The translations under genes were made by a program, and so were the position numbers. Below, in pieces: positions 1-6,529 of a DNA stretch of 9,183 bases. Under the pieces are notes generated by a model. The model was given only the letters and a program-made list of their open reading frames with translations, was not told where the DNA came from and did not search any database. The DNA comes from an uncultured Eubacteriales bacterium (GTDB lineage: Bacteria > Bacillota > Clostridia > Oscillospirales > Acutalibacteraceae), in the NCBI GenBank assembly GCA_900320925.1, contig ONUD01000029.1:1-9183 (forward strand), read 5' to 3'. Each line of letters opens with the position of its first letter. Position 1 is the first letter of the stretch.

Positions 1-1026
1 AACTGGAACAGCGGAAAGGTCATCACGACAGCCTCGGCTTCTTCCACAGGCAAAATGCTCTATACCTGTCAGGACTGCGGTGCCGTGGAATATAAAACCA
101 TTCCCATGACGGTTTCTGCCAATTGTGACGGTCACGATGATACAGTGGTAGTACCCGATGAGGGTTACAAAGTTACTTTCTCTACGGACAGCGGTGCAAC
201 CGTCAATGTCTACAATACACAGGATAATACCTCCGTCAGCACGGTGAATGCCAAAACGGCCGTTTCCAGAAACAGTGATACCGGCTTGCCCGACAGTACG
301 GGTGAAGGACAGGTGAATTTTGCTGTCGTGCTGAAGGACGGTTATGAACTGGATTCTGTAACCGTCAGCGGCGGCTACAAGAATCTGAAAGAAATATCAA
401 CCAATCTGTACCGAGTAACCAAGGTCACAAGTGCCTTGACCATCACCGTCACCACCAAGCAGTCATCAGCAGCTCTTGTCAACAGCTCCACACTGGCTTC
501 TTCCTCCATTACCCTGGGCAATACGCTGACAGCCAACTGCAAGGCTTCCGGCGGTACGGGTACTTACACCTATGCCGTCTACTACAAGAAAACCACCGAC
601 ACCAAGTGGACAACCGCACAGGGCTTTTCCTCCAATGCCACGGTCACTTTCAAGCCGGCCAAAGCAGTTGCTTATGATGTCTGCATCAAGGTCAAGGATT
701 CCGGCGGTACGGTTGCCAAGGTCTATCTGACCGCTTCCGTGTCACAGGCACTGACCAACCAATCTTCTCTCGCTTCCACGGCACTCACACTCGGTAATAC
801 CGCCGTTGCCAACTGCAAGGCGGCGGGCGGTTCAGGTTACTACAACTATGCTGTCTACTACAAGAGAGCCAGTGCTTCTTCATGGGTGACCGCACAGGAT
901 TATGCTGCCAATTCCAAAGTGACATTCCAGCCTGCCGCCGCTCCCACCTATGATGTCTGCATTAAAGTGAAAGACTCCTCCGGCACAGTTGCCAAAATTT
1001 ATTTGACACTGACCGTTTCAAAGTAA
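1..1026 (+). CDS. C-terminal part of a large secreted/surface protein with two tandem YAVYYKK-type beta domains (5' partial)
   Basis: The frame is open from base 1, so the gene starts upstream; the first ATG in frame, at 55, is internal. The visible 341 residues fall into three parts. Residues 1-36 are the end of a common Firmicutes surface repeat, with Trp2, a CxxC pair (Cys23, Cys26) and the ending KTIP. After an Asp/His-rich linker, residues about 55-152 form a beta-rich domain with the pattern GYKVTF, NSDTG, GQVNF and YRVTKV, of a kind I associate with carbohydrate-binding surface proteins of Clostridia. Residues 158-341 are two 92-residue tandem domains. No LPXTG, SLH or dockerin motif follows; the protein stops at the end of the second domain. 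It is probably exported, but the signal peptide is outside the window. Function is not established; adhesion or glycan binding is inference. The same domain recurs in the protein starting at 7837. Confidence 0.88.
   Translation, partial: NWNSGKVITTASASSTGKMLYTCQDCGAVEYKTIPMTVSANCDGHDDTVVVPDEGYKVTFSTDSGATVNVYNTQDNTSVSTVNAKTAVSRNSDTGLPDSTGEGQVNFAVVLKDGYELDSVTVSGGYKNLKEISTNLYRVTKVTSALTITVTTKQSSAALVNSSTLASSSITLGNTLTANCKASGGTGTYTYAVYYKKTTDTKWTTAQGFSSNATVTFKPAKAVAYDVCIKVKDSGGTVAKVYLTASVSQALTNQSSLASTALTLGNTAVANCKAAGGSGYYNYAVYYKRASASSWVTAQDYAANSKVTFQPAAAPTYDVCIKVKDSSGTVAKIYLTLTVSK
472..1023 (+). repeat. Two tandem 276-bp coding repeats (92 residues each)
   Basis: Copy 1 spans 472-747 and copy 2 spans 748-1023, equal in length and in frame with no gap. 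By hand alignment they share about 58 of 92 residues. Shared landmarks are N-x-S-x-LAS at the start, LGNT, ANCKA, GG-x-G, YAVYYK, W-x-TAQ, VTF-x-P, YDVCIKVKDS and the closing VAK-x-YLT. Each copy has one Cys near residue 23 and one near residue 71. The tyrosine-rich core suggests the beta-sandwich repeats often labelled 'triple tyrosine' (Y_Y_Y) in Ruminococcus; that family name is from memory and not tested. Confidence 0.9.
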
Positions 1027-1045
1027 TGGCTCCTCCTCACTCTAT

Positions 1046-1103
1046 AAAAAACTGTCTGTCAGTTTTTTGCCCTTTCTGATAAAGAAAGGGATTTTTTCTT
1101 TTT
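1046..1103 (+). terminator. Rho-independent terminator (two consecutive hairpins) after the surface-protein gene
   Basis: A first hairpin pairs 1046-1054 with 1060-1068 (9 bp, AAAAAACTG with CAGTTTTTT). A second pairs 1070-1077 (CCCTTTCT) with 1083-1090 (AGAAAGGG) over a 5-base loop and is followed by a T-rich run at 1092-1103. The second hairpin has the classic terminator form; the first is A/T-rich and may only assist. Confidence 0.88.
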
Positions 1104-1108
1104 GTCCA

Positions 1109-1137
1109 TTGACAGAGTTTGACAATGATGATACACT
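1109..1137 (+). promoter_or_regulatory. Predicted sigma-A promoter of the membrane glycosyltransferase-like gene
   Basis: TTGACA at 1109-1114 is followed after 17 bases by TACACT at 1132-1137, putting the transcription start near 1144. A second TTGACA lies 10 bases further on (1119-1124) but has no good -10 box at the right distance. The placement directly after the preceding terminator fits an independent transcription unit. Confidence 0.65.
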
Positions 1138-1152
1138 GAAAACAGATGAATG

Positions 1153-1157
1153 AGGAG
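1153..1157 (+). promoter_or_regulatory. Ribosome binding site that decides the start at 1168
   Basis: AGGAG sits 10 bases before the ATG at 1168. The longer reading frame from the ATG at 1150 would place this site inside the coding region, has no Shine-Dalgarno sequence of its own and would leave only about six bases of leader after the predicted transcription start. Confidence 0.65.
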
Positions 1158-1167
1158 TGTGAAACGG

Positions 1168-2880
1168 ATGGAAATGATCAAAAAACATCCTTTTATCAGT
1201 ACTTTTCTCGGATGGCTGTTTTTATTCCTGTCATTCGGATGGTTCCAGATGGACGGAGATGTGACAATATGCTACCTGTCTGCCATGGCATTATCGGGGG
1301 CAGGGGCTTATGGTTGGGCGAAAAAACGAGAACGGATTCGGAAAGTGCCGAAAGACAAACAAAAAGCTCCTTTATATCTGTTAGGGGCAGTCGGGTATGC
1401 AGGTATCATGATGTATACATTTTTTCATGTAAAAAGCAGTCCTGCCGTGCGTTCCCGCAATGAAATGGTACCGTTCCTGTTTCTGACAGGGGCATTGATT
1501 CTTTATTGTATCGTGCTGAGTATCCGCAAAAAGTGGTCGGTCAGCAGGGTCATACTGGTCATACTGCTGTTCCGAGCCGTACTGCATTTGCTGGTGATGA
1601 TGACAGGAAAGTACAATCTTGCCTCATGGGATATGGGACGCTTCTTTACCAACGGTGACGGCCATGCAGGCTATATCGAATACCTGTATGAACACTATTT
1701 CGTTCCCGCTCAGTTTGATCCCCGTGAAAAATGGCAGTACTACCACCCTCCCCTGCACCATTTGATTGAAGCCTTTTTGCTGCGGCTGCAAACATGGTGC
1801 GGTGTCAATCTGCGGGTTGCCGTCTACAACATCCAATACCCGAATCTGCTTTATACCATGATGTCCATAGTATGTTCGTACCTGATTTTCAGGGAAATGA
1901 AACTGAGAAAGCTGCCTTTGATACTGGCAACGGCAGTGATTGCCTTCTCGCCTGCTTTTTTCTATGTCGGCATCTTAGTCAATAATGATATGCTTTCGGT
2001 GATGTTCATGCTGCTGAGTGTGCTGTATACACTGCGTTGGAGAAAGTGTCCGACTGCCAAAAATATACTGAAAATTGCCTTGTGCTTTGGTCTGGGAATG
2101 CTGTCAAAGCTGTCGGCGGCACTGATGGCAGTACCCATTGCCGTGATTTTCCTGTATGCACTCCTTGGCAGGCTCAAAGAAAAGGAGTACCGCTGTTTTT
2201 GGCGGTACTGCGGTCAGATGGCGGCATTTCTGGCAGTGGCGGCACCGCTGTCACTGTACTGGAGCTTCCGCAATCTGATTCGTTTCGGTGTACCGCTGGG
2301 CTATGTTCCTCCAAGCCCCGACCCTATCCAGTACATTCCTGAGGGAACACTGCAAAGGCTGTTTGATTTCAGTTTCGGTCAGCTTGCCAATCCCTACCAG
2401 AATTGCAGGGAATATTTCAATGCCTTCAACGAATACAATCCGCTCATTGCCCTCATCAAAAGCTCGGCTTCCGATGTAGGCATTTTGCGGTTCATTTTAG
2501 GAGACTGGCCGGGTTATGTGACACTGTGGACAACAGTGGCAGTGGCGGCAGCGGCTCTTGTTATGATGGTGTGGATCCTGTTCGGCAAGAACCCTGTCAA
2601 GGGAATCGACAGGGTATTCTGGGGCGTGATGTATGCGGTCTTTCTGGTTTCCTACTACCACTTTTGCCTGCAATATCCCTATGAATGCACGGAACAGATA
2701 CGCTATGCCATGCCGCTGATCCTCATTGGGGCATTGTTCCTCGGTCTTGGCACCAAAAAATTCCATGCTAAAAAAGCTGTAACCTATGGCATTTCCGGCA
2801 TGGTGCTGGCATTTTCCCTGTCTACGACGGTTGTTTTTATCTCCTATAGTGTCATCTCGATGCTGGGCATGGTACTGTAA
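1168..2880 (+). CDS. Multi-pass membrane glycosyltransferase-like protein (GT-C / GT39-like)
   Basis: This 570-residue protein has about a dozen hydrophobic segments separated by short charged loops. After the first helices comes a large outer loop with an acidic centre (GDGHAGYIEYLYEH, around Asp164) and YYHPPLHH at about 191-198. This matches the plan of GT-C enzymes, in which an Asp in the first extracytoplasmic loop is catalytic and the donor is a lipid-phosphate sugar. Further family-like features are GILVNNDMLS near 269-278, LSKLSA near 313-318 and IRYAMPL near 511-517. It probably transfers a sugar from a polyprenyl carrier onto an envelope polymer or protein at the outer membrane face; acceptor and sugar are unknown. 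There are no sugar-pathway genes beside it, and it has its own promoter and terminator. Start 1168 is chosen by the AGGAG site. The general class is fairly secure, the exact family less so. Confidence 0.85.
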   Translation: MEMIKKHPFISTFLGWLFLFLSFGWFQMDGDVTICYLSAMALSGAGAYGWAKKRERIRKVPKDKQKAPLYLLGAVGYAGIMMYTFFHVKSSPAVRSRNEMVPFLFLTGALILYCIVLSIRKKWSVSRVILVILLFRAVLHLLVMMTGKYNLASWDMGRFFTNGDGHAGYIEYLYEHYFVPAQFDPREKWQYYHPPLHHLIEAFLLRLQTWCGVNLRVAVYNIQYPNLLYTMMSIVCSYLIFREMKLRKLPLILATAVIAFSPAFFYVGILVNNDMLSVMFMLLSVLYTLRWRKCPTAKNILKIALCFGLGMLSKLSAALMAVPIAVIFLYALLGRLKEKEYRCFWRYCGQMAAFLAVAAPLSLYWSFRNLIRFGVPLGYVPPSPDPIQYIPEGTLQRLFDFSFGQLANPYQNCREYFNAFNEYNPLIALIKSSASDVGILRFILGDWPGYVTLWTTVAVAAAALVMMVWILFGKNPVKGIDRVFWGVMYAVFLVSYYHFCLQYPYECTEQIRYAMPLILIGALFLGLGTKKFHAKKAVTYGISGMVLAFSLSTTVVFISYSVISMLGMVL

Positions 2881-2882
2881 AC

Positions 2883-2918
2883 AAAAAGCAGTCTGTATCG
2901 CAACAGACTGCTTTTTTT
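2883..2918. terminator. Bidirectional rho-independent terminator between convergent genes
   Basis: A perfect 14-bp stem pairs 2883-2896 with 2903-2916 over a 6-base loop (ATCGCA). An A run precedes it and a T run follows it, so it can stop transcription from both sides. It serves the rightward membrane-protein gene ending at 2880 and the leftward mrp gene ending at 2918. The mrp stop codon (2918-2920) touches the outer edge of the T run. Confidence 0.93.
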
Positions 2919-3751
2919 CATACCAGTTTTCCGATGAGGGATTCCAGCTTGCCGGCAGCATTCTCTGCATCGGCTTGCAGGATACTTTCCGCTTTGCCGT
3001 TGTCGCAGGCAGCAGCAAGAGCAGGGTCAATGGGCAAACGTCCCAGAATGTCAAGGGAATATTCCTCTGCCACATGCTCAAGGCGGCTTGTTCCGAACGG
3101 ATAGTGTACCTTGCCGCAGTCGGGACAGACAAAGGAACTCATATTCTCAATAATGCCCAGAATCGGCACATTCATCATTTGTGCCATTTTGACGGCTTTC
3201 TGCACGATCATGGATACCAGATCCTGCGGAGAGGTCACAATGATGATACCGTCCAGCGGCAGGGACTGGAAGATGGTCAGCGGGACATCTCCCGTTCCGG
3301 GCGGCATATCCACAAACATATAATCGACTTCTCCCCATACCACATCCGACCAGAACTGCTTGACGGTACCTGCCAGCACGGGTCCCCGCCAAATGACGGG
3401 GTCGGTGTCGTTCTCCAACAGGAGGTTGACCGACATCAGTTTGATGCCTGAAGAGGTGACAGCAGGCAGGATGCCCTGTTCAGAGCCGTAAGCTTTTTCG
3501 GTGATACCAAAGGCTTTGGGAATGGACGGGCCTGTAATATCCGCGTCCAGGACGGCAGTATCATAGCCTTTCCTGTTGAACATGACTGCCAGCAGGGAGG
3601 TGACCATAGATTTGCCGACACCGCCCTTGCCGCTGACAATACCAATCACTTTTTTGACATGGCTGTAGGCGTTCAGCTTTTCGGTGAAATCGGCTTCTCT
3701 GGAAGCACAGTTTTCATTGCATGAACTGCAATCGTGTGTACAATCTGACAT
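2918..3751 (-). CDS. mrp: Mrp/NBP35-family iron-sulfur carrier P-loop ATPase (ApbC-like)
   Basis: This 277-residue protein belongs to the Mrp/NBP35 branch of the MinD/ParA-type P-loop ATPases, cytosolic dimers that hold a labile 4Fe-4S cluster and pass it to target proteins. Visible motifs are the deviant Walker A GKGGVGKS (41-48), the DADITGPSIP region (69-78), VDMPPGTGD (147-155) and the conserved CxxC (Cys209, Cys212) that bridges the dimer with the cluster. The N-terminus carries a second cysteine set, C-x3-C-x2-C-x3-C (Cys4, 8, 11, 15), a pattern I recall from clostridial members that could bind another cluster. The start is supported by AAGGAG 10 bases upstream, inside the end of the preceding gene, whose stop lies 2 bases away. 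It is the last gene of the leftward prmA operon. No isc or suf genes are visible nearby. Confidence 0.95.
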   Translation of the reverse strand: MSDCTHDCSSCNENCASREADFTEKLNAYSHVKKVIGIVSGKGGVGKSMVTSLLAVMFNRKGYDTAVLDADITGPSIPKAFGITEKAYGSEQGILPAVTSSGIKLMSVNLLLENDTDPVIWRGPVLAGTVKQFWSDVVWGEVDYMFVDMPPGTGDVPLTIFQSLPLDGIIIVTSPQDLVSMIVQKAVKMAQMMNVPILGIIENMSSFVCPDCGKVHYPFGTSRLEHVAEEYSLDILGRLPIDPALAAACDNGKAESILQADAENAAGKLESLIGKLV

Positions 3752-3753
3752 GA

Positions 3754-4254
3754 TTATTCGTCTCCTTCATTAGTTTCTTCTTCGCTGTCCGTCAAAGGCT
3801 CTTCCAATGCCTCAGCCGTTTCTTCAACCGGTTTTGTTGTTTCTTCGGGACGGGGACGCTCCAATTCATAACCGCTGAGGAATGTATAGGGAATGCCGTA
3901 GCCGAAAGCAAACGCAGCGAATGTTGTGATTTGAGAATGGGCTTGTATCTGCTCCGAGAAGGGCAGATTGGGTGCAATCCCCGCCATCATGATATAAAAA
4001 GCGGGGATTACCATAATCAGCAGTGTGGAAAGGGAAAAGCGTTTCACCTGCTTGCCGTCTCCCACTCTTGTGGCATAGAACAGGACTAACCCAAAAACCG
4101 CATACACGGCGGCAGTAAACATGAGTTTGGCATGGTCAGTCAATGCGGCGGAGTCCTGTATCAGGATGGAGAAAAAATAGGAACATATCACAAATGCCGT
4201 GACCAGAAATGCCGAAAAAATCAGGTTGGATGTGTCTTTATTTTTTTTCATCAT
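3754..4254 (-). CDS. Small four-helix membrane protein with an acidic C-terminal tail, function unknown
   Basis: I do not recognise a family for this 166-residue protein. After a lysine-rich start (MMKKNK) it has four likely membrane helices at about 11-32, 44-62, 73-94 and 108-127. A strongly acidic, proline- and threonine-containing tail follows (132-166), with many Glu and almost no basic residues. Positive charge at the N-terminus and near residue 68-72 suggests that both ends face the cytoplasm. The ATG at 4254 overlaps the prmA stop as ATGA, and AAGGAGG lies 5 bases upstream; a second ATG at 4251 is 8 bases from the same site and could be used instead. The mrp start follows after 2 bases. 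The tight spacing suggests translational coupling with prmA and mrp, but no functional link is visible. A frame extending back to 4284 has no ribosome site and would run into prmA. Confidence 0.82.
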   Translation of the reverse strand: MMKKNKDTSNLIFSAFLVTAFVICSYFFSILIQDSAALTDHAKLMFTAAVYAVFGLVLFYATRVGDGKQVKRFSLSTLLIMVIPAFYIMMAGIAPNLPFSEQIQAHSQITTFAAFAFGYGIPYTFLSGYELERPRPEETTKPVEETAEALEEPLTDSEEETNEGDE

Positions 4255-5171
4255 GATTTCCTCCTTGCGATAAGGCAAAGCCAATTTTTTTCTTCCTTTT
4301 GTGCCATGATTTCCAGACTGTCGGGAAGGGCAGACAGAACGTCTTGTACCCGTGAATCAATAATCCCGCTCATGATATAGATACTTTTATCGTGCATATG
4401 CTTCTCAATGTCGGCAGACAGCAGGATGATGGCATCCGCCACAATGTTGGCAGTAATGATGTCAAAACAGCCGCTGACTTCATCGGCAAGATTGCCCTTG
4501 ACAGCCTTGTACCTGTCCTCCACATGGTTCAGCCGTGCATTTTCCATGGAAGCCTTGACGGCCAGTTCGTCAATGTCAATACCAATCGCCGACCTTGCCC
4601 CCAGCAGCAGGGCGGCTACCGATAAAATACCGCTGCCGCAGCCAACATCCAGCACCGTGCAGTCGGGAGTGACAAATTCTTCCAACGCTTCAAGGCACAG
4701 TCGGGTCGTTTCGTGCGTACCGGTTCCGAATGCCACACCGGGTTCCAGATGTAGTATGACCCGTCCCTCCGGCTCGTAATCATCACGCCATACAGGACGT
4801 ATCAGCAGTTTTTCACCAATCTTCATGGGGTGGAAATATTTCTTCCAGTTCTCCAGACACCCCTCAATATCGCAGTCGCCCATTGCCACTTCATAGGGAA
4901 TCCCTTCGGCATCAAACCGCTCTTTCAAAAAAGAAACGGCTTCATAAGGATTTTCTTCAGGACTGATATAGATGTGTATTTTCGCTTTGGTTCTGTCCTG
5001 TTGGAGCAGTTCCTCATCAATCAGGTCAATATTGGCAATTTCCAATACCTCCTCTTCCAGATGGGAATAATCTTCAATATAGATCCCATAAGGTACCGTC
5101 ATGTGGGCAATGCTTTCGGCAGTGTCAATATCCTGTGTATTGACCTGCACGGTGATCTCTGTCCAGTTCAT
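4251..5171 (-). CDS. prmA: Ribosomal protein L11 methyltransferase
   Basis: The protein is 306 residues, within the usual PrmA range of about 290-315. PrmA uses S-adenosylmethionine to methylate ribosomal protein L11. The N-terminal substrate-recognition domain (about 1-110) starts with NWTEITVQV and includes GIYIEDY. The catalytic domain shows the PrmA signature GVAFGTGTHETT (145-156), SAM-binding motif I VLDVGCGSG (173-181), the acidic ribose-binding motif GIDIDELA (197-204) and NIVAD (242-246). The start at 5171 has AAAGGA 8 bases upstream and fits the family N-terminus; the 37 extra in-frame codons back to 5282 cover the promoter and the end of tmcAL and are not coding. A -10 box (TATAAT) lies about 40 bases upstream, so prmA probably leads a unit with the membrane protein and mrp. 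Confidence 0.96.
   Translation of the reverse strand: MNWTEITVQVNTQDIDTAESIAHMTVPYGIYIEDYSHLEEEVLEIANIDLIDEELLQQDRTKAKIHIYISPEENPYEAVSFLKERFDAEGIPYEVAMGDCDIEGCLENWKKYFHPMKIGEKLLIRPVWRDDYEPEGRVILHLEPGVAFGTGTHETTRLCLEALEEFVTPDCTVLDVGCGSGILSVAALLLGARSAIGIDIDELAVKASMENARLNHVEDRYKAVKGNLADEVSGCFDIITANIVADAIILLSADIEKHMHDKSIYIMSGIIDSRVQDVLSALPDSLEIMAQKEEKNWLCLIARRKS
4260..4266 (-). promoter_or_regulatory. Strong ribosome binding site inside the 3' end of prmA
   Basis: On the minus strand AAGGAGG ends 5 bases before the ATG at 4254 and 8 bases before the ATG at 4251. It lies within the last codons of prmA and selects the short start of the membrane protein over the longer frame from 4284. Confidence 0.8.
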
Positions 5172-5210
5172 TCTTCCATTCCTTTCCTTCAAAACATTAC
5201 AGCAATCTCT

Positions 5211-5239
5211 ATTATAATCCACTTTTCCCGAAAACACAA
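5211..5239 (-). promoter_or_regulatory. Predicted promoter of the prmA operon
   Basis: On the minus strand a perfect TATAAT (5216-5211) lies 17 bases after TTGTGT (5239-5234), which matches only the first three bases of the -35 consensus. The predicted start near 5204 leaves a leader of about 33 bases to the prmA ATG. No convincing terminator separates it from tmcAL, so read-through from tmcAL may add to expression. Confidence 0.55.
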
Positions 5240-5265
5240 CAGAAAAAATCAGATTGTACAGTTTT

Positions 5266-6414
5266 TTATAGGATAATGGCATTTGCTGTCAGGTTCTGAC
5301 CGCAGGAAGCCACCGTCCTGCCTGACAGGGCATAAATATCATCACAGCGGCTTTCAAGGGCATACTGGTATTGGGCTGTCGGAGAGAGTTTTTTGACATC
5401 GGCATACCGCATGATAACGGGCAGTCGGGCTGTTTTCCGCATGATACGAAGCACTTCCCTGCCTTTGGCATTGAAGCCGAGGACTTTGATGTATTGCGGA
5501 GGAATGGCAGTGTCCTCTTTGGAAATGCCTAAAAAGGCATACAAAATCAGACGCCGTAATCTGGCAAGAGAGTACCTCTTTGCTTTGGCAAGCGTCAGAA
5601 CCTCTGCAAGACAACATCCCTGCCTGACAGCATGGTACAGGCGGTTCTCCAGTCCCTCACTGATGTCGGGAAGCCGGGCAAAATCCGACACTTCCATCAT
5701 CCGCAACCGATATAAGACAGCCGTTTCCACTTGGGAAAGCAGGTGCATCTCTGCTGTAATCGGTTCGGGGAGGTATGCCCGACAATCCGCTCCCCTGACA
5801 AGCCTTTCCCGAATCATTGTGGCGGAAGCAATCTCACCGCAAGGCGTCATGCTGTCATGTGCCGAACCAATACGCTTCCATGTCAGGGGCTTGATGGCAG
5901 AAGGAAGGGCTTTGAGATACTCAATGCCCAGAATGTTATTGGGCGAACGCAACACTTCCGCCAACGTCTTATCACTGTCGGCAACGGCATTTTCACGGGC
6001 TTTGGCAAATGGCTGTCCCAGCGAAAGATAGTGCTTTACCCTGTCGGCAAGGTCGGGAGCGGTGATGGCTTGGCAGGCTTGCTTCAATCGCTCCATGTCA
6101 CCGCACTCGCTTCCGAAACACAACGTATCTATGCAGCCTGTTGCCTCCAAAAGAAATGTTCCTCCGTAGGCAAATTTCTCTGCCCCCGCACAAGCATATG
6201 TCACAGGTAACTCTATCACTAAATCCGCACCGTTCAACAAAGCAGTGCGGGTACGGACATACTTATCATACAGGGCAAAATCTCCCCTTTGCACAACATT
6301 TCCGCTCATGCATGATACAATCGCTTCCGCACCGCTTTTTTTCATCTCGGAAAGCAGGTATTGATGACCGTTATGAAACGGATTGTATTCACATATCACT
6401 GACCAGATGTTCAT
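5266..6414 (-). CDS. tmcAL: tRNA(Met) cytidine acetate ligase TmcAL (YlbM family)
   Basis: This 382-residue protein belongs to the TmcAL family, formerly YlbM/DUF795. In Bacillus subtilis the enzyme activates acetate with ATP and acetylates the wobble cytidine of elongator tRNA-Met (ac4C34). The N-terminus shows the nucleotidyltransferase fold signature EYNPFHNGH, with the HxGH-type motif at 14-17, then SGNVVQRGDFA (37-47), DLVIELP (64-70), SPNNILGIEYL (157-167), KRIGSAHD (180-187) and SATMIR (197-202). The C-terminal part is helical and variable, as is usual. It is slightly shorter than the B. subtilis protein, with no sign of truncation. AAGGAG 9 bases before the ATG supports the start. It is divergent from ackA, whose enzyme handles acetate, and 94 bases precede prmA downstream. 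Confidence 0.94.
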   Translation of the reverse strand: MNIWSVICEYNPFHNGHQYLLSEMKKSGAEAIVSCMSGNVVQRGDFALYDKYVRTRTALLNGADLVIELPVTYACAGAEKFAYGGTFLLEATGCIDTLCFGSECGDMERLKQACQAITAPDLADRVKHYLSLGQPFAKARENAVADSDKTLAEVLRSPNNILGIEYLKALPSAIKPLTWKRIGSAHDSMTPCGEIASATMIRERLVRGADCRAYLPEPITAEMHLLSQVETAVLYRLRMMEVSDFARLPDISEGLENRLYHAVRQGCCLAEVLTLAKAKRYSLARLRRLILYAFLGISKEDTAIPPQYIKVLGFNAKGREVLRIMRKTARLPVIMRYADVKKLSPTAQYQYALESRCDDIYALSGRTVASCGQNLTANAIIL

Positions 6415-6449
6415 TTTCCGAATCTCCTTAATAAATTTGACAAAAAATA

Positions 6450-6478
6450 TTGAATTTATCCGATGTTTGTAGTATCAT
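6450..6478 (+). promoter_or_regulatory. Predicted ackA promoter
   Basis: TTGAAT (6450-6455), 17 bases, then TATCAT (6473-6478) gives a start near 6485. An upstream TTGACA at 6437-6442 looks better but has no -10 box at 17 bases. TATCATT is repeated directly at 6473-6479 and 6481-6487. The -10 box overlaps that of the opposite tmcAL promoter by two bases. Confidence 0.55.
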
Positions 6479-6504
6479 TATATCATTGAAATAATTTTTT
6501 GCAA
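6477..6504 (-). promoter_or_regulatory. Predicted tmcAL promoter, overlapping that of ackA
   Basis: On the minus strand TATAAT (6482-6477) follows TTGCAA (6504-6499) after 16 bases. The predicted start near 6470 leaves a leader of about 55 bases to the tmcAL ATG. It occupies the same DNA as the ackA promoter. Confidence 0.55.
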
Positions 6505-6529
6505 TCAAAAATCAGGAGGTTATCAGCAA

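Noticed and set aside
55..57. ATG at 55 as the start of the first gene
   Set aside because: The frame is open to base 1 and the upstream residues continue a known surface repeat (Trp, then SGK, then the CxxC). There is no ribosome binding site before 55, so this is an internal Met.
1146..1463. Open frame overlapping the start of the membrane glycosyltransferase-like gene
   Set aside because: It overlaps a well-supported membrane protein in another frame, lacks a ribosome site and resembles no protein family.
2497..3132. Long minus-strand open frame of 211 codons
   Set aside because: It spans the 14-bp terminator and lies opposite the glycosyltransferase-like gene and across mrp in another frame. 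Its composition (rich in His, Cys and Arg) is typical of a shadow frame.
2786..3451. Plus-strand open frame of 221 codons antisense to mrp
   Set aside because: It crosses the convergent terminator and is the complement of the clear Mrp sequence. It has no ribosome site or recognisable motif.
5244..5267. Possible terminator hairpin after tmcAL
   Set aside because: On the minus strand an A run and a T run flank this stretch, but the inner bases do not pair (ACTG against CTGA) and there is no GC stem.
5172..5282. 37-codon N-terminal extension of PrmA
   Set aside because: The added codons cover the predicted promoter and the end of tmcAL. Starting at 5171 restores the family N-terminus and has a ribosome site at 8 bases.
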